DNA from: Pseudonocardia sp. CNS-139
GTDB lineage: Bacteria; Actinomycetota; Actinomycetes; Mycobacteriales; Pseudonocardiaceae
Direction of reading: 5' to 3'
Length of the DNA: 42,100 nt
Assembly: GCA_001942415.1 (NCBI GenBank)
Contig: MKJX01000207.1
Coordinates: 1-42,100, forward strand
Numbering within the stretch: the first letter of the stretch is position 1; the number at the start of each line of letters is the position of its first letter. The translations under genes were made by a program, and so were the position numbers. This document shows positions 1 through 8,377 of this stretch, one piece after another. The notes below the pieces were generated by a model. That model saw only the letters and a list, made by a program, of their open reading frames with translations. It had not been told where the DNA came from and searched no databases.

Positions 1-1381
1 GCGACCGTCAGCCCGTACTCGCCGGAGGTGAGGTCCGCGACCTCGTAGGCGCCGTCGGCGCCGGTGCTGACGGCCTCGATGACCTCGCCGTCCTGCACCA
101 CCGTGACGTGGGCGCCCGCGATCGGCCCGTCCTCGCCCGTGACCACACCCGACACGGACGCCGAGCGCGCCAGCAGCACGTCCGCCGCGGCCGGGGCGTC
201 CCCCACGGTCAGGGCGGTGGCTCCCGGCTGGAAGCCCGGCGCGGAGCTGACCAGCATGAACCCGCCGGCGTCCGGGGCGAGCAGCTCGCCGCGGCCGGCC
301 GCGTCGGCGGTGCCGCCCGCGACCTCCGTGCCGCGGTCGTCGAGCAGCCGGACGGCCGCGCCGGCGACCGTCGTGCCGTCGCGGCGCACCACGCGGAACC
401 GGACGGGCTGGGCGACGCCCTTGCCCTCGGGCTCGGCGGAGCCGGCGTCCGGGCGGGCCATCGACACGACCGGCGCGCTGTCCGGCCGGGCGCCGGGGTC
501 GGCGTATCCGAACGTGCGCAGCAGCGCGAGGTCGGCCGCGGCCTGTTCGGCGGCCCGCTCCTCGGGGGTGCGACGGCCGAGGGGAAGCGCCATCGGCTCG
601 GCCTCCGACTGTCTCGTGGTGGATGGGTCAACGGGTGGGCCGGTGGGCGGGGTCGCGCCCGGTGGACCCGCCGGCGCGGCCTCGCGGGCCTGCACTGCCG
701 CCGCCTCCTCGGCGTCGACCTCCGCGTCGACCTCGGCCCAGTCGGCCCAGCCGGACCACTCGGGGTCGGGCTCCGGATCGGGCTGCGGTCGGGTCCTCCG
801 CGAGCGGCGGCACGAGCCGCAGCGGCACCGGCACCGGGCTCTCGCCGCGGGACGACCTCGGGCGCCGGCGGGAGCACCGGCTGCGGGGCCGGCGGCTCCC
901 ACGTGCCCGTCCCGCCGTCGGCGGCCATCACGGCCGCCCGCAGCCACGGCGTGTCGTGCCCCGCGACGTCCGGGCCGGGCGGGCGCGGCGGCACGACCGG
1001 CCCGGCGCCCGGGCCGGGGACGGCCACCGGCCGCGGCCGGGACGGCGCCGCCACGGGCCGCGGGGGCTGAGAGGGCTGCGGCGTTGCCGGTGGCGCGACC
1101 CGCCGCACGACGGGTGCGGGCCGCGGCCGCGCGCTCTGCTCCGCCGGTACGGCCGGCGCCGGCGGCACGGCGGCGGGAACCGGCTCGGGCCGGGGCGCCG
1201 GCGCGGGGATCGGCGCGGGGATCGGCTCGCCGGCCTCGGCGCGCAGGCGGACGAGGTCGGCGACGGTCTGCGGACCGGCCTCGGAACGGGCGACCCGGCG
1301 CCGGTGCAGCAGCGCGAGCACGACGACGGTGGCGGCGGCCAGCACGACGAGGAGCAGCCCGAGCGGACCCACCCAGTTCAT
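1..1381 (-). CDS. Membrane-anchored Pro-rich protein with Cna-B/carboxypeptidase-regulatory-like domains (partial)
   Basis: The 3' end runs off the left edge. ATG at 1381 follows a GAGGGAGAG ribosome site. Residues ~7-28 are one hydrophobic helix followed by Arg residues, so the protein is probably anchored by its N-terminus. A long Pro/Ala linker follows. The part nearest the edge (about 1-480) reads like repeated beta-sandwich modules of the carboxypeptidase-regulatory/Cna-B type, with VSGVVTGEDGPIAGAHV and GADGAYEVADLTSGEYGLTV. The frame changes twice within the linker, near 850 and near 795: the N-terminal frame ends around PEVVPR, a short PVPVPLRLVPPLAED stretch uses a second frame, and DPEPDPEWSGWADWAEVDAE uses the third. 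This is either base-calling error or a broken gene. The gene is divergent from malQ. The exact function is unknown; surface or envelope display is inference. Confidence 0.7.
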
Positions 1382-1576
1382 CGCTCTCCCTCGCTGTGCC
1401 ACCCACCCCGTGGCGGTCGGGGGCCAAAGGGCAACCTAGCACTCCGGAGCCCTGGATCACCGGATCGGGACCGAGCGTGTTAGCGCAGGTCAGGGCCGAT
1501 CTGCCGGCCACGGTGGGGCACGGCATGCTGATCACCAGCCGCGCCGGGGGACGGCGCGGCCCGTGGAGGGAGCGGT
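1382..1576. promoter_or_regulatory. Divergent intergenic region upstream of malQ
   Basis: This 195-bp spacer separates the divergent gene at 1381 from malQ. A strong GGAGGGAG ribosome site lies just before the malQ ATG. Promoters for both directions must lie here, but I see no clear -35/-10 pair. Confidence 0.4.
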
Positions 1577-3532
1577 ATGGACGCCGACCTGAAGGAGATC
1601 GCGGCCGCGCACGGGGTCGCCACCGCGTACCGCGACGGCGACCGGCGGCCCGTGCAGGTGGCCGAGGAGGTTGTCGTCCGGGTGCTCGGGCTGCTCGACG
1701 TCGACGCCACGACCCCCGAGGCGCGCACGTCCGCGCTCGCCGCCGCGCGCGCCGCGGCCGGCCGGCTGCCCGCCACGATCGCCGCGCGCTCCCACCGGTC
1801 CCGCCCGCTGCCCGTGCCCGGCGAGCTGGTCGACGATCGCGGCGGGCGCCGCAGCGTCACCGAGATCCCGGCCGGGCTCGACCCCGGCTGGTACCGGCTG
1901 GAGACCGCCGACCAGGACGTGACCGTGGTCGTCGCGCCGCCCGCGCTGCCCGACCCGCCGCGCGGCTGGGGCTGGATGCTGCAGCTCTACGCCGTGCGCT
2001 CGGCGGGCTCCTGGGGTGTGGGCGACCTCGGCGACCTGCGCCGGTTCACGTCGTGGGCGGGGTCGCACGGCGCGGGGGCGGTGCTGCTCAACCCGCTGCA
2101 CGCGATCACCCCGGTGCCGCCCGTGCAGCCGTCGCCGTACACGCCTTCGAGCCGGAGGTTCGGCACGCCGCTCGCGCTGCGCGTCACCGACCTCGACGCG
2201 TACGACCGCGCCGACCCGGCCACCCGGGCCGAGGTCGACGCGCTGCGCCCCGAGCAGGCCGGCGGGCGCATCGAGTACGACCGGGTGTGGGCCGCGAAGC
2301 GGGCGGCCCTCGAGCTCCTCTGGCGGGCCGCCGGCCGGCCCGAGCCCCGGGACGCGGGCGCGGACCTGTGGGAGTTCGCGACGTTCTGCGCGCTCGCGGA
2401 GCGCTACGGCGCCCGGTGGCGCCGCTGGCCCGCCGACCTGCAACGCCCGGACGCCCCCGGCATCGCGGCCGCCCGCGCGGCGCTGGCGCCCCGGGTCGCG
2501 TTCCACGCCTGGGTGCAGCAGCAGGTGCAGACCCAGCTCGCGGACGTCCGGGCGGCCGCGCGCCGGGCCGGTGTCCAGGTGGTGCACGACCTCGCCGTGG
2601 GCTGCGACCCCGAGGGCGCCGACGGCTGGGCGCTGCAGGACGTGCTCGCGCACGGCGTGCGGATCGGCGCGCCGCCGGACGCGTTCAGCCAGCAGGGGCA
2701 GGACTGGGGCCTGCCGCCGTGGCGGCCCGACCGGCTCGCCGCCACCGGCTACGCGGCCTACCGCGACCTGCTGCGCGCGCTCCTGCGGCAGGCCGACGGG
2801 CTGCGCATCGACCACGTCGCGGGGCTCTGGCGGCTGTGGTGGGTGCCGCCGGGCGAGACCCCGGACCGCGGCACCTACGTGCACTACGACGCCGAGGTGA
2901 TTCTCGCCGTGCTGACGCTGGAGGCGTACTGGTCCGGTGCGCTGGTCGTGGGCGAGGACCTGGGCACCGTGGAGCCGGAGGTCACCGAGGGCCTCGCGGA
3001 GCGCAACATGCTCGGCTCGTCGGTGCTGTGGTTCACCCGCGACCGCGACGCCGAGGGCGAGCCGCTGCTCCCGCCGCAGGAGTGGCCGGAGCGCTCGGTC
3101 GCCACGATCTCCACGCACGACCTGCCGACGGCCACCGGCTTCCTGCGCGGCGAGCACGTCAGGGCGCGTGCGGAGCTGGGCCTGCTCGACGACGTCGCGG
3201 CCGAGACGGCGAAGGCCGCCGCCGAACGCGACGAGCTGGTCGCGCTGCTGCGCGCGGAGGGCCTGGTCGGCGCGGAGCCGGACGAGGACGAGCTGGTCGT
3301 CGCGCTGCACGCGCTGCTGGCCCGCAGCCGGTCGCGGCTCGCGCTCGTCTCGCCCTACGACGTGGTCGGCGAGGTGCGTCAGCCCAACCTGCCCGGGACC
3401 ATCGACGAGTACCCGAACTGGCGGCTGCCGCTGCCGGTCACGCTGGAGGAGCTGGCCGCCGCGCCGCGCGTCGAGACCGTGGTGGCGGAGATGCGGCGCC
3501 ACCGGGCGGGGCAGGATGACGGCCATGTCTGA
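1577..3532 (+). CDS. malQ: 4-alpha-glucanotransferase (amylomaltase)
   Basis: A 651-residue glycoside hydrolase family 77 enzyme that transfers alpha-1,4-glucan segments between malto-oligosaccharides in cytoplasmic glycogen/maltodextrin metabolism. Family landmarks are in order: SPYTPSSRRFGTPLALRV near residue 190 (substrate loop), VVHDLAVGCDPEGAD near 335, GLRIDHVAGLWRLWW near 410 with the catalytic nucleophile Asp, VVGEDLGTVEPEV near 455 with the acid/base Glu, and ISTHDLPTATGF near 513 with the third carboxylate. The C-terminal NLPGTIDEYPNWRLPLP is also typical. Length fits the actinobacterial form, which has an N-terminal extension. ATG at 1577 has a GGAGGGAG site. The last 8 nt overlap the next gene's ATG (3525), so the two are probably cotranscribed. 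Confidence 0.97.
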   Translation: MDADLKEIAAAHGVATAYRDGDRRPVQVAEEVVVRVLGLLDVDATTPEARTSALAAARAAAGRLPATIAARSHRSRPLPVPGELVDDRGGRRSVTEIPAGLDPGWYRLETADQDVTVVVAPPALPDPPRGWGWMLQLYAVRSAGSWGVGDLGDLRRFTSWAGSHGAGAVLLNPLHAITPVPPVQPSPYTPSSRRFGTPLALRVTDLDAYDRADPATRAEVDALRPEQAGGRIEYDRVWAAKRAALELLWRAAGRPEPRDAGADLWEFATFCALAERYGARWRRWPADLQRPDAPGIAAARAALAPRVAFHAWVQQQVQTQLADVRAAARRAGVQVVHDLAVGCDPEGADGWALQDVLAHGVRIGAPPDAFSQQGQDWGLPPWRPDRLAATGYAAYRDLLRALLRQADGLRIDHVAGLWRLWWVPPGETPDRGTYVHYDAEVILAVLTLEAYWSGALVVGEDLGTVEPEVTEGLAERNMLGSSVLWFTRDRDAEGEPLLPPQEWPERSVATISTHDLPTATGFLRGEHVRARAELGLLDDVAAETAKAAAERDELVALLRAEGLVGAEPDEDELVVALHALLARSRSRLALVSPYDVVGEVRQPNLPGTIDEYPNWRLPLPVTLEELAAAPRVETVVAEMRRHRAGQDDGHV

Positions 3533-4297
3533 CGCGTCGCAGGTTGCCGCCGACGTCATCTGGACCGCCTGGACCACCGGCGAGCGGATCGCCGCGCTCC
3601 CCGACGCCGTCCGGCCGCAGGACCCGGCCGCGGGCATGGCCGTGCAACTGGCCGTGGGCGAGCGGGCCGGCGCGAGCTACGGGTGGAAGCTCGCCGCGAC
3701 CACGGCGTCCGGGCAGGCGCGCACATCGGCGTCGACGGGCCGCTGCCCGCGCCGCTCTTCGAGCGGTTCCGGCACGAGCCCGGCGACGTGCTCCCCTCGC
3801 ACGACCTGCACATGAAGGTGGTCGAGGCAGAGTTCGCGTACCGGATGGGCGCGGACGTCGCACCGGGAGCGAGCGCCGACGAGGTCGTGGCCGCCGTCGC
3901 CGGGCTGCACCTGGCCGTCGAGGCGCCGGACTCGCGGTACACGCGGTTCGAGGTGGTCGGCGCGGCCCAGCTGATCGCCGACTGCGCCTGCGCGAGCCGT
4001 TTCGTGCTCGGCCCCGACGTGCCCGGGTGGGCCGACCTGGACCTGTCCACATCGGGGACGAGCCTGTGGATCAACGGCGCCGAGGCCGCCACGGGCAGCG
4101 GCGGCAACGTGCTCGGCGACCCGCGCGTCGCGCTGCTGTGGATCGCCGCGGACCTCGCCCGGTACGGGCTGCACCTGCGCGCGGGCGACGTCGTGACCAC
4201 CGGGACGACCACCGCGCCGGTGCCGATCGGGCCCGGTGACGAGGTGCTGGCCCGCTTCGGCGAGCTCGGCGAGGTCGCCCTCCGGTTCGCCCGCTGA
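3525..4297 (+). CDS. 2-keto-4-pentenoate hydratase family protein (frame change)
   Basis: The composite protein is about 257 residues. It begins MSDASQVAADVIWTAW, with its ATG overlapping the malQ stop. The first frame runs to GWKLAATTASGQA (about 3715). One missing base there restores HIGVDGPLPAPLFERF and the rest of a fumarylacetoacetate-hydrolase/MhpD-type fold. The metal-binding EAEFAY motif, PDSRYTRFEVVG and the C-terminal GDVVTTGTTTAPVPIGPGDE are present. Family members hydrate 2-hydroxypenta-2,4-dienoates or decarboxylate 2-oxo-acids in meta-cleavage pathways. No other pathway genes lie nearby, so the substrate is unknown. Coupling to malQ is by position only. Confidence 0.8.
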
Positions 4298-4353
4298 GCC
4301 GGGCGTCCGATTCGCGCTCGCCCGAGCCGTCCCGGGCGACCATCATCGACGGG

Positions 4354-4719
4354 GTGGAGTCGACCCGACTGGACCGCTGGCTGTGGGCGGTCCGGCTGAC
4401 CAGGACCCGGCCGGACGCGGCGGCGGCCTGCCGCGGCGGGCACGTGCGCGTCAACGACAAGCCCGCGAAGCCGGCCACCCCCGTGCACCCCGGCGACGAG
4501 GTGCGCGCGCACGTCAACGACCGCACCCGCGTCGTCGAGGTCGTGCGGGTGATCCAGAAGCGCGTCGGCGCGGCCGACGCGGCGACGTGTTTCATCGACC
4601 GCACGCCCGCGCCCCCGCCGGAGTCGCTCATCCCGGTGGCCCGCCGCGACCGCGGCGCCGGACGCCCGACCAAACGCGAGCGCCGCGTGCTCGACGCGTT
4701 CCGCGCCGGTCAGCTCTGA
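4354..4719 (+). CDS. S4-domain RNA-binding protein, Hsp15-like
   Basis: A 121-residue basic protein. The N-terminal S4 fold reads RLDRWLWAVRLTRTRPDAAA, then GGHVRVNDKPAKPATPVHPGDEV, the classic alpha-L RNA-binding motif that contacts structured RNA. The C-terminus is Arg-rich (RRDRGAGRPTKRERR). It resembles heat-shock protein 15 (HslR), which rescues peptidyl-tRNA-blocked 50S subunits, and other small actinobacterial S4 proteins. The start is GTG at 4354, with only a weak GACGGG upstream. The gene converges with the EamA gene, and only a short repeat-bearing spacer separates them. Confidence 0.88.
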   Translation: MESTRLDRWLWAVRLTRTRPDAAAACRGGHVRVNDKPAKPATPVHPGDEVRAHVNDRTRVVEVVRVIQKRVGAADAATCFIDRTPAPPPESLIPVARRDRGAGRPTKRERRVLDAFRAGQL

Positions 4720-4728
4720 CGACCGACC

Positions 4729-4765
4729 CCCGCGAGTCGCGGGAAAAGTGCGCGCGAGTCGCGGG
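4729..4765. repeat. Tandem palindromic repeat CGCGAGTCGCGGG between convergent genes
   Basis: CGCGAGTCGCGGG occurs at 4731-4743 and again at 4753-4765, separated by AAAAGTGCG. With its flanks the first copy forms the palindrome CCCGCGA-G-TCGCGGG (4729-4743). It lies exactly between two converging stop codons, so it may act as a bidirectional terminator or belong to a dispersed intergenic repeat family. Confidence 0.6.
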
Positions 4766-5692
4766 CTACCGCGGGGCCACCACCGCGGCCACCACCGGCC
4801 GCGGCGAGCGTTCGCGCAGGCCCAGCGCCGTCACCGCGACCACGACGATGGCGAGGCCCAGCCACTGCGTCGGCTGCAGGTGCGAGCCGAGCAGCCCGAC
4901 GCCGATGAGCGCGGCGGTCACCGGGAAGGCGAGCTCGGCGAGCGTCGCGCGGGCGGCCGCCGTGGAGCGCAGCCCGGTGTAGTAGAGCGTGAGGCCGAGC
5001 AGTCCGGGCACGAGCGCGAGCAGCACCAGCGGCCCGAGCTGCGCGGGCGTCACCGCAACGGGCGCGCCCTGCACGGCCAGCACCACCGCGCTCGCCGGCA
5101 GCCCGATCGCGAACCGCAGCACGGTGACGTCCCGGCTCGGGATGCGGACGCTCACCATCCGGCCCAGCACGGTGCCGATCGCCAAACGCGGCGCGGCGAC
5201 CGCGAGCAGTGCTGCCACCGCCGCCTGCGGTGCGGCGTTCAGCGGGTCCGGGAACGCCATCAGCCACGCGCCCGCCAGCGCGGGGACGGCGAAGAGCCAG
5301 TAGCCGGGCCGCATCCGCTCGCCGATCAGCAGTGCCGCCGCCACCACGGCGATCACCGGCTGGAGCTTCTGCAGCACGAGCGGCGTGACGGCGTCGCCGT
5401 ACGTGAACGCCTGGGTGAAGAGCGCCGTCGCGACCGCGGACGCCCCGGCCCCGATCACGACCAGCGCCACCCGTTCCCGCACGGACGCGGCGCGGAACGC
5501 CCGCACGGCCGACGGCAGGAACGGCACGAGCACCACGACGATCAGCAGGTGCTCCCAGAACACGATCGTGGCCGCCGGGAGCTGCCCGGCGAGCGGGAGC
5601 CGCAACAGCCCGTCGGTCCCCCACAGCGCCGCCGCGACGGCGACCAGCCACGTGCGATCCCGGTTCCCGGCCTGATCCCCGTCTCGATCCAC
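4766..5692 (-). CDS. EamA/DMT-superfamily transporter (RhaT/YdcZ-type permease)
   Basis: A 308-residue integral membrane protein with about ten hydrophobic helices in two EamA halves. The first half starts WLVAVAAALWGTDGLLRLPL and ends LAGAWLMAFPDPL. The second includes RFAIGLPASAVVLAVQGAP, LLALVPGLLGLTLYYTGLR, ELAFPVTAALIGVGLLGS and GLAIVVVAVTALGL. The helix-packing signature LQKLQPVIAVVAAALLIGER is typical of drug/metabolite exporters. I chose GTG at 5692 because coding-like sequence begins there (VDRDGDQAGNRDR). An overlapping ATG one base away is in another frame. The substrate cannot be inferred. Confidence 0.88.
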   Translation of the reverse strand: MDRDGDQAGNRDRTWLVAVAAALWGTDGLLRLPLAGQLPAATIVFWEHLLIVVVLVPFLPSAVRAFRAASVRERVALVVIGAGASAVATALFTQAFTYGDAVTPLVLQKLQPVIAVVAAALLIGERMRPGYWLFAVPALAGAWLMAFPDPLNAAPQAAVAALLAVAAPRLAIGTVLGRMVSVRIPSRDVTVLRFAIGLPASAVVLAVQGAPVAVTPAQLGPLVLLALVPGLLGLTLYYTGLRSTAAARATLAELAFPVTAALIGVGLLGSHLQPTQWLGLAIVVVAVTALGLRERSPRPVVAAVVAPR

Positions 5693-5840
5693 ATCGGGCC
5701 CCACGCCCGGACCGGCCGATCCATGCCGCGGCCCCGCCGACCGGTTGGACGCCGCCGCACAGGGGTACGTCTGCGCCAGTTGTCGACCGTGCGGCGTCCG
5801 GACGGACGCCGCGACCACGGCGCCGACCTGGGAGTGATCG

Positions 5841-6290
5841 ATGCCAGCGCTCGCCCGCGAGCCGCAGCCCCTGAGGCTGCGTCTGGCGGCCCCCGCCGCC
5901 CCGTCCCAGCTGCGGCTGGTGCGGATCCGGATGGCCGCGTGGGCGGCGAGGGCCGGGCTGGACCCCGACACCGTCGACGACCTCGTGCTGGCGACCCACG
6001 AGGCGCTGGCCAACGTGATCGACCACGCCTACCCCGACGGCAACGGCGACGCGCTGCTCGACGCGGACTGCGTGGACGGCGAGGTGGTCGTCGTCGTGCG
6101 CGACCACGGCCGCTGGCGCCGGCCCGCCCCGGACCCCGGCTGGCGCGGGCGCGGGCTCGTGATCATCAACGGCCTCGCGCCGTACGTGGACGTGCGCCAC
6201 GGCGACACCGGCACCACCGTCGAGATGCGGTGGCCGGCCCGGCCGGCCGGGCGGAGCCGGGTGGCCGGCACCGGGATCCGCAGCCGGTAG
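5841..6290 (+). CDS. ATP-binding anti-sigma regulatory protein (RsbW/SpoIIAB-like HATPase)
   Basis: A 149-residue single-domain GHKL ATPase. The N-box is LVLATHEALANVIDHAY (residues ~50-66), a D-x-G-like loop lies at VRDHGRW, and the G-box-like WRGRGLVIINGLAPYV precedes DTGTTVEMRW. The family are serine kinases that phosphorylate anti-anti-sigma factors and bind sigma-B-type sigma factors. No sigma or STAS gene is adjacent, so this is an orphan, as is common in actinomycetes. ATG at 5841 follows CTGGGAGTGATCG. The gene ends just before a strong hairpin. Confidence 0.88.
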   Translation: MPALAREPQPLRLRLAAPAAPSQLRLVRIRMAAWAARAGLDPDTVDDLVLATHEALANVIDHAYPDGNGDALLDADCVDGEVVVVVRDHGRWRRPAPDPGWRGRGLVIINGLAPYVDVRHGDTGTTVEMRWPARPAGRSRVAGTGIRSR

Positions 6291-6313
6291 CCGAGTCTCT
6301 CCGACGAAGACGC

Positions 6314-6345
6314 GACGGGCGGGAGCCACTCGGCTCCCGCCCGTC
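6314..6345. terminator. Bidirectional hairpin terminator
   Basis: A perfect 14-bp stem (GACGGGCGGGAGCC at 6314-6327, GGCTCCCGCCCGTC at 6332-6345) with a 4-nt loop, between the converging genes ending at 6290 and 6406. No U-tract follows, as is usual for actinomycete terminators. Confidence 0.85.
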
Positions 6346-6405
6346 GGCGGTGTCATCTCGTTGTCACGGCCGCCACGAGGGCGTCACCGTGGAGGGGACC
6401 GAGCG

Positions 6406-7335
6406 TCAGCCCGTCACCGGAAGAGCCGCGGCCACGATCGACGGGGCCGGGGCGGCCGGCAGCGTCGAGGTGCCGGCGCCGGTGCCCGAGTCGCCGTCGT
6501 CGTCACCGTCGTCGTCGCCCGAGCCGCTGCCGTCGCCGTCACCGTCGTCGCCGGAGCCGTCGCCACCGTCGCCGCCATCGCCACCGTCACCGTCGGTCTC
6601 GTGGCAGTTGACCGCACCGACCGTGATGCTCTGGAGCGGGCTGCCCAGGGCGATGTCGGTGCCCAGCACGCCGTTGAGGCCGTCGAGGACGTCACCCACG
6701 GTGCCGGCGGTCAGGTCGAGCGGAGCGCCGAGCAGGGCGGAGAGGCCGGGCAGGGCCGCCCGCTCCTCGTCCGACAGCTCCTCGTCGGGGCTGGTGGCGC
6801 CCGGGAGCACGGTCAGCTCGATGCCCGTGACGGTCAGGGAGCCGTCCGAGTTGCGGCGCTGGTCGTTCAGCGTCAGCGTGAGCAGCGGGGACAGGTCGAC
6901 GTTGGTGCCCGGGACCGAGGTGTCGGGGAGCGGCTGGCCCAGCAGGGTGCCGTTCACGATCTCCAGGCCACCCTCGCCGTCGTCGCACCAGGTGCGGACG
7001 AGGTCGGCGCGCAGCAGGTTCAGCAGGTTGAGCTCGGCGACCGAGGTCTCGGCGTGGCCGGCGCGGGCCTCGGCGGTCAGAACGCCGACCGCGATGTCGT
7101 CCTCGTGCTCACCGAGAACGTCGCCGATCCCCAGGAGCTGACCCTCGGCCGGGGCACCGTCAACGGACTCGACGTAGGGGAGCGGGTCGATCGTCAGCAG
7201 ACCGGATGCGCCGATGCCGAACGCGTAGTCCGGGAAGGAGTCCTGCGCGAGGGCAGGGGTCGCGCCGACGAGCAGAGCCGTCACCGACGTGACGGCGCCG
7301 AACGCCGCCGCGCGAGCCAGCTTCTTGGTGTTCAC
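6406..7335 (-). CDS. Secreted protein with Asp/Gly-rich tail and C-terminal LPVTG
   Basis: A 309-residue protein with a signal peptide (MNTKKLARAAAFGAV, hydrophobic core to VGATPALAQ, likely cleaved after AQ near residue 31). The mature domain (FGIGASGLLTIDPLPYVES, then repeated LTLTLN/ITVGAV-type strands with VNCHETD) resembles the 'choice-of-anchor P' class of actinobacterial secreted proteins. An acidic Asp/Gly/Ser linker (~40 residues) follows, then an Ala/Pro stretch, and the chain stops exactly at LPVTG. The hydrophobic helix and positive tail needed for classical sortase sorting are absent. Its ATG lies 15 nt downstream of the L,D-transpeptidase stop, so the two form an operon, which fits a cell-envelope role. 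Confidence 0.8.
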   Translation of the reverse strand: MNTKKLARAAAFGAVTSVTALLVGATPALAQDSFPDYAFGIGASGLLTIDPLPYVESVDGAPAEGQLLGIGDVLGEHEDDIAVGVLTAEARAGHAETSVAELNLLNLLRADLVRTWCDDGEGGLEIVNGTLLGQPLPDTSVPGTNVDLSPLLTLTLNDQRRNSDGSLTVTGIELTVLPGATSPDEELSDEERAALPGLSALLGAPLDLTAGTVGDVLDGLNGVLGTDIALGSPLQSITVGAVNCHETDGDGGDGGDGGDGSGDDGDGDGSGSGDDDGDDDGDSGTGAGTSTLPAAPAPSIVAAALPVTG

Positions 7336-7350
7336 AGTGGTCGAAACCCC

Positions 7351-8205
7351 TCAATCTTGGTCGATCATCACGAGCGTGCCGAGCGGAACCTCGGCCAGCT
7401 GGTCGAGGGCGTCGGCGGGCACGCGGATGCAGCCCTCGCTGACCGCGGAGCCGAAGACGTCCTCGGAAGGCCAGGTGTGGATGGCGACGGTCCCAGGACC
7501 GCCACCGAAGGTGTCGTGCGTCGGGCTGTGCGTACCGAGCGGCAGGATCACCGGCGAGAAGTGCTGGTTCGGGTCGGAGAAGGCACCGAGCAGGAACGTG
7601 CGACCCGTGGGGGTCGGCGTGCCGGGCTTGCCGACCGCGATCGGCCACTCGCCGACGGAGTCACCGTCGCGCACGAGCTCGAGGCGCATCGAACCGAGGT
7701 GGACGTTGACGACGTAGGGCGTCCTGGCGCGCTCGACGTCGTCAGCTCGCAGCCATCCCGTGGAGGCATCCGGCCGCGAGGGCAGCAGAACCTGCACGAA
7801 CCCCTGGTCCTCGGCGATGACCGGGAGCCAGGTGTCCCCGAACTGGGTCGGCTCCATGCGGGCGATGGCCTGCCCGCCGGGAGCGTCGAAGACGGGGGTC
7901 TCCCGCACGGGGTGGACGACAACGCCGTCCGTGACCGCGTTCGGGTCGGGGTCCGTCGGCGCACCCTCGATCGAGGTGAAGGTCGTGCTGGCCGGCAGGT
8001 CGGCACCGGGGGCGGCCGGCCCGAGCTCATTGACCGCCACCGCGGACGGCCCGGTGGAGGCCGGCTCGCTACCGCCGCTGAACCAGGCGAACCCGAGTAC
8101 AGCGACGAACATCACGACGACGCCCACGATCGCGCCGGTCAGGAGGGCACGTCGAGACGGGCCTTTGCTTGGCGCAGCCTTCGGCGGCGCGGTGTGCTGT
8201 GACAT
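7351..8205 (-). CDS. L,D-transpeptidase (YkuD domain), membrane-anchored
   Basis: A 284-residue protein. After a short cytoplasmic stretch, one transmembrane helix (LLTGAIVGVVVMFVAVLGFAW) anchors it. A linker and an SH3-like segment follow (~residues 85-145, PVFDAPGGQAIARMEPTQFG...GWLRADDVERA). The YkuD catalytic domain occupies the C-terminus, with VNVHLGSMRLELVRDG, AIHTWPSEDV and the catalytic Cys motif SEGCIRVP. Enzymes of this class make 3-3 peptidoglycan cross-links or attach proteins to meso-Dap. ATG at 8205 was chosen over an in-frame TTG at 8214. The gene heads an operon with the secreted LPVTG protein. Confidence 0.93.
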   Translation of the reverse strand: MSQHTAPPKAAPSKGPSRRALLTGAIVGVVVMFVAVLGFAWFSGGSEPASTGPSAVAVNELGPAAPGADLPASTTFTSIEGAPTDPDPNAVTDGVVVHPVRETPVFDAPGGQAIARMEPTQFGDTWLPVIAEDQGFVQVLLPSRPDASTGWLRADDVERARTPYVVNVHLGSMRLELVRDGDSVGEWPIAVGKPGTPTPTGRTFLLGAFSDPNQHFSPVILPLGTHSPTHDTFGGGPGTVAIHTWPSEDVFGSAVSEGCIRVPADALDQLAEVPLGTLVMIDQD

Positions 8206-8329
8206 GGCACCCAACAGAGCAGTTCGGACAGGGATGACGACAACCGGGTGACAGCTGCGTCACTCGGTTGCCGTGCGCGCAAATGATCAAACGACCCACG
8301 CGCGTCCGGGTTACTGCCTGTTGTCCGAT

Positions 8330-8358
8330 TACCGTACGGAGCAACGGCCGTTACGGTA
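8330..8358. promoter_or_regulatory. Inverted repeat TACCGTA-N15-TACGGTA
   Basis: The arms lie at 8330-8336 and 8352-8358, and pairing extends with one bulge (TACCGTACGG/CCGTTACGGTA). The repeat sits after the carbonic anhydrase stop and upstream of the L,D-transpeptidase gene. It could be a terminator for the first or an operator for the second. Confidence 0.4.
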
Positions 8359-8377
8359 TGTGATCAGAAAGTACGCG

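Noticed and set aside
64..3519. 1151-codon open plus-strand frame across the left end
   Set aside because: Arg/Ala/Pro-rich translation typical of a shadow frame in very GC-rich DNA; it overlaps malQ and the minus-strand anchored protein, both of which have family motifs.
1532..3637. 701-codon minus-strand open frame antisense to malQ
   Set aside because: No domain pattern, Arg/Gly-rich; malQ has all catalytic motifs on the other strand.
4748..7141. 797-codon plus-strand frame
   Set aside because: Antisense to the EamA gene and the secreted LPVTG gene; composition is shadow-like with His/Arg repeats.
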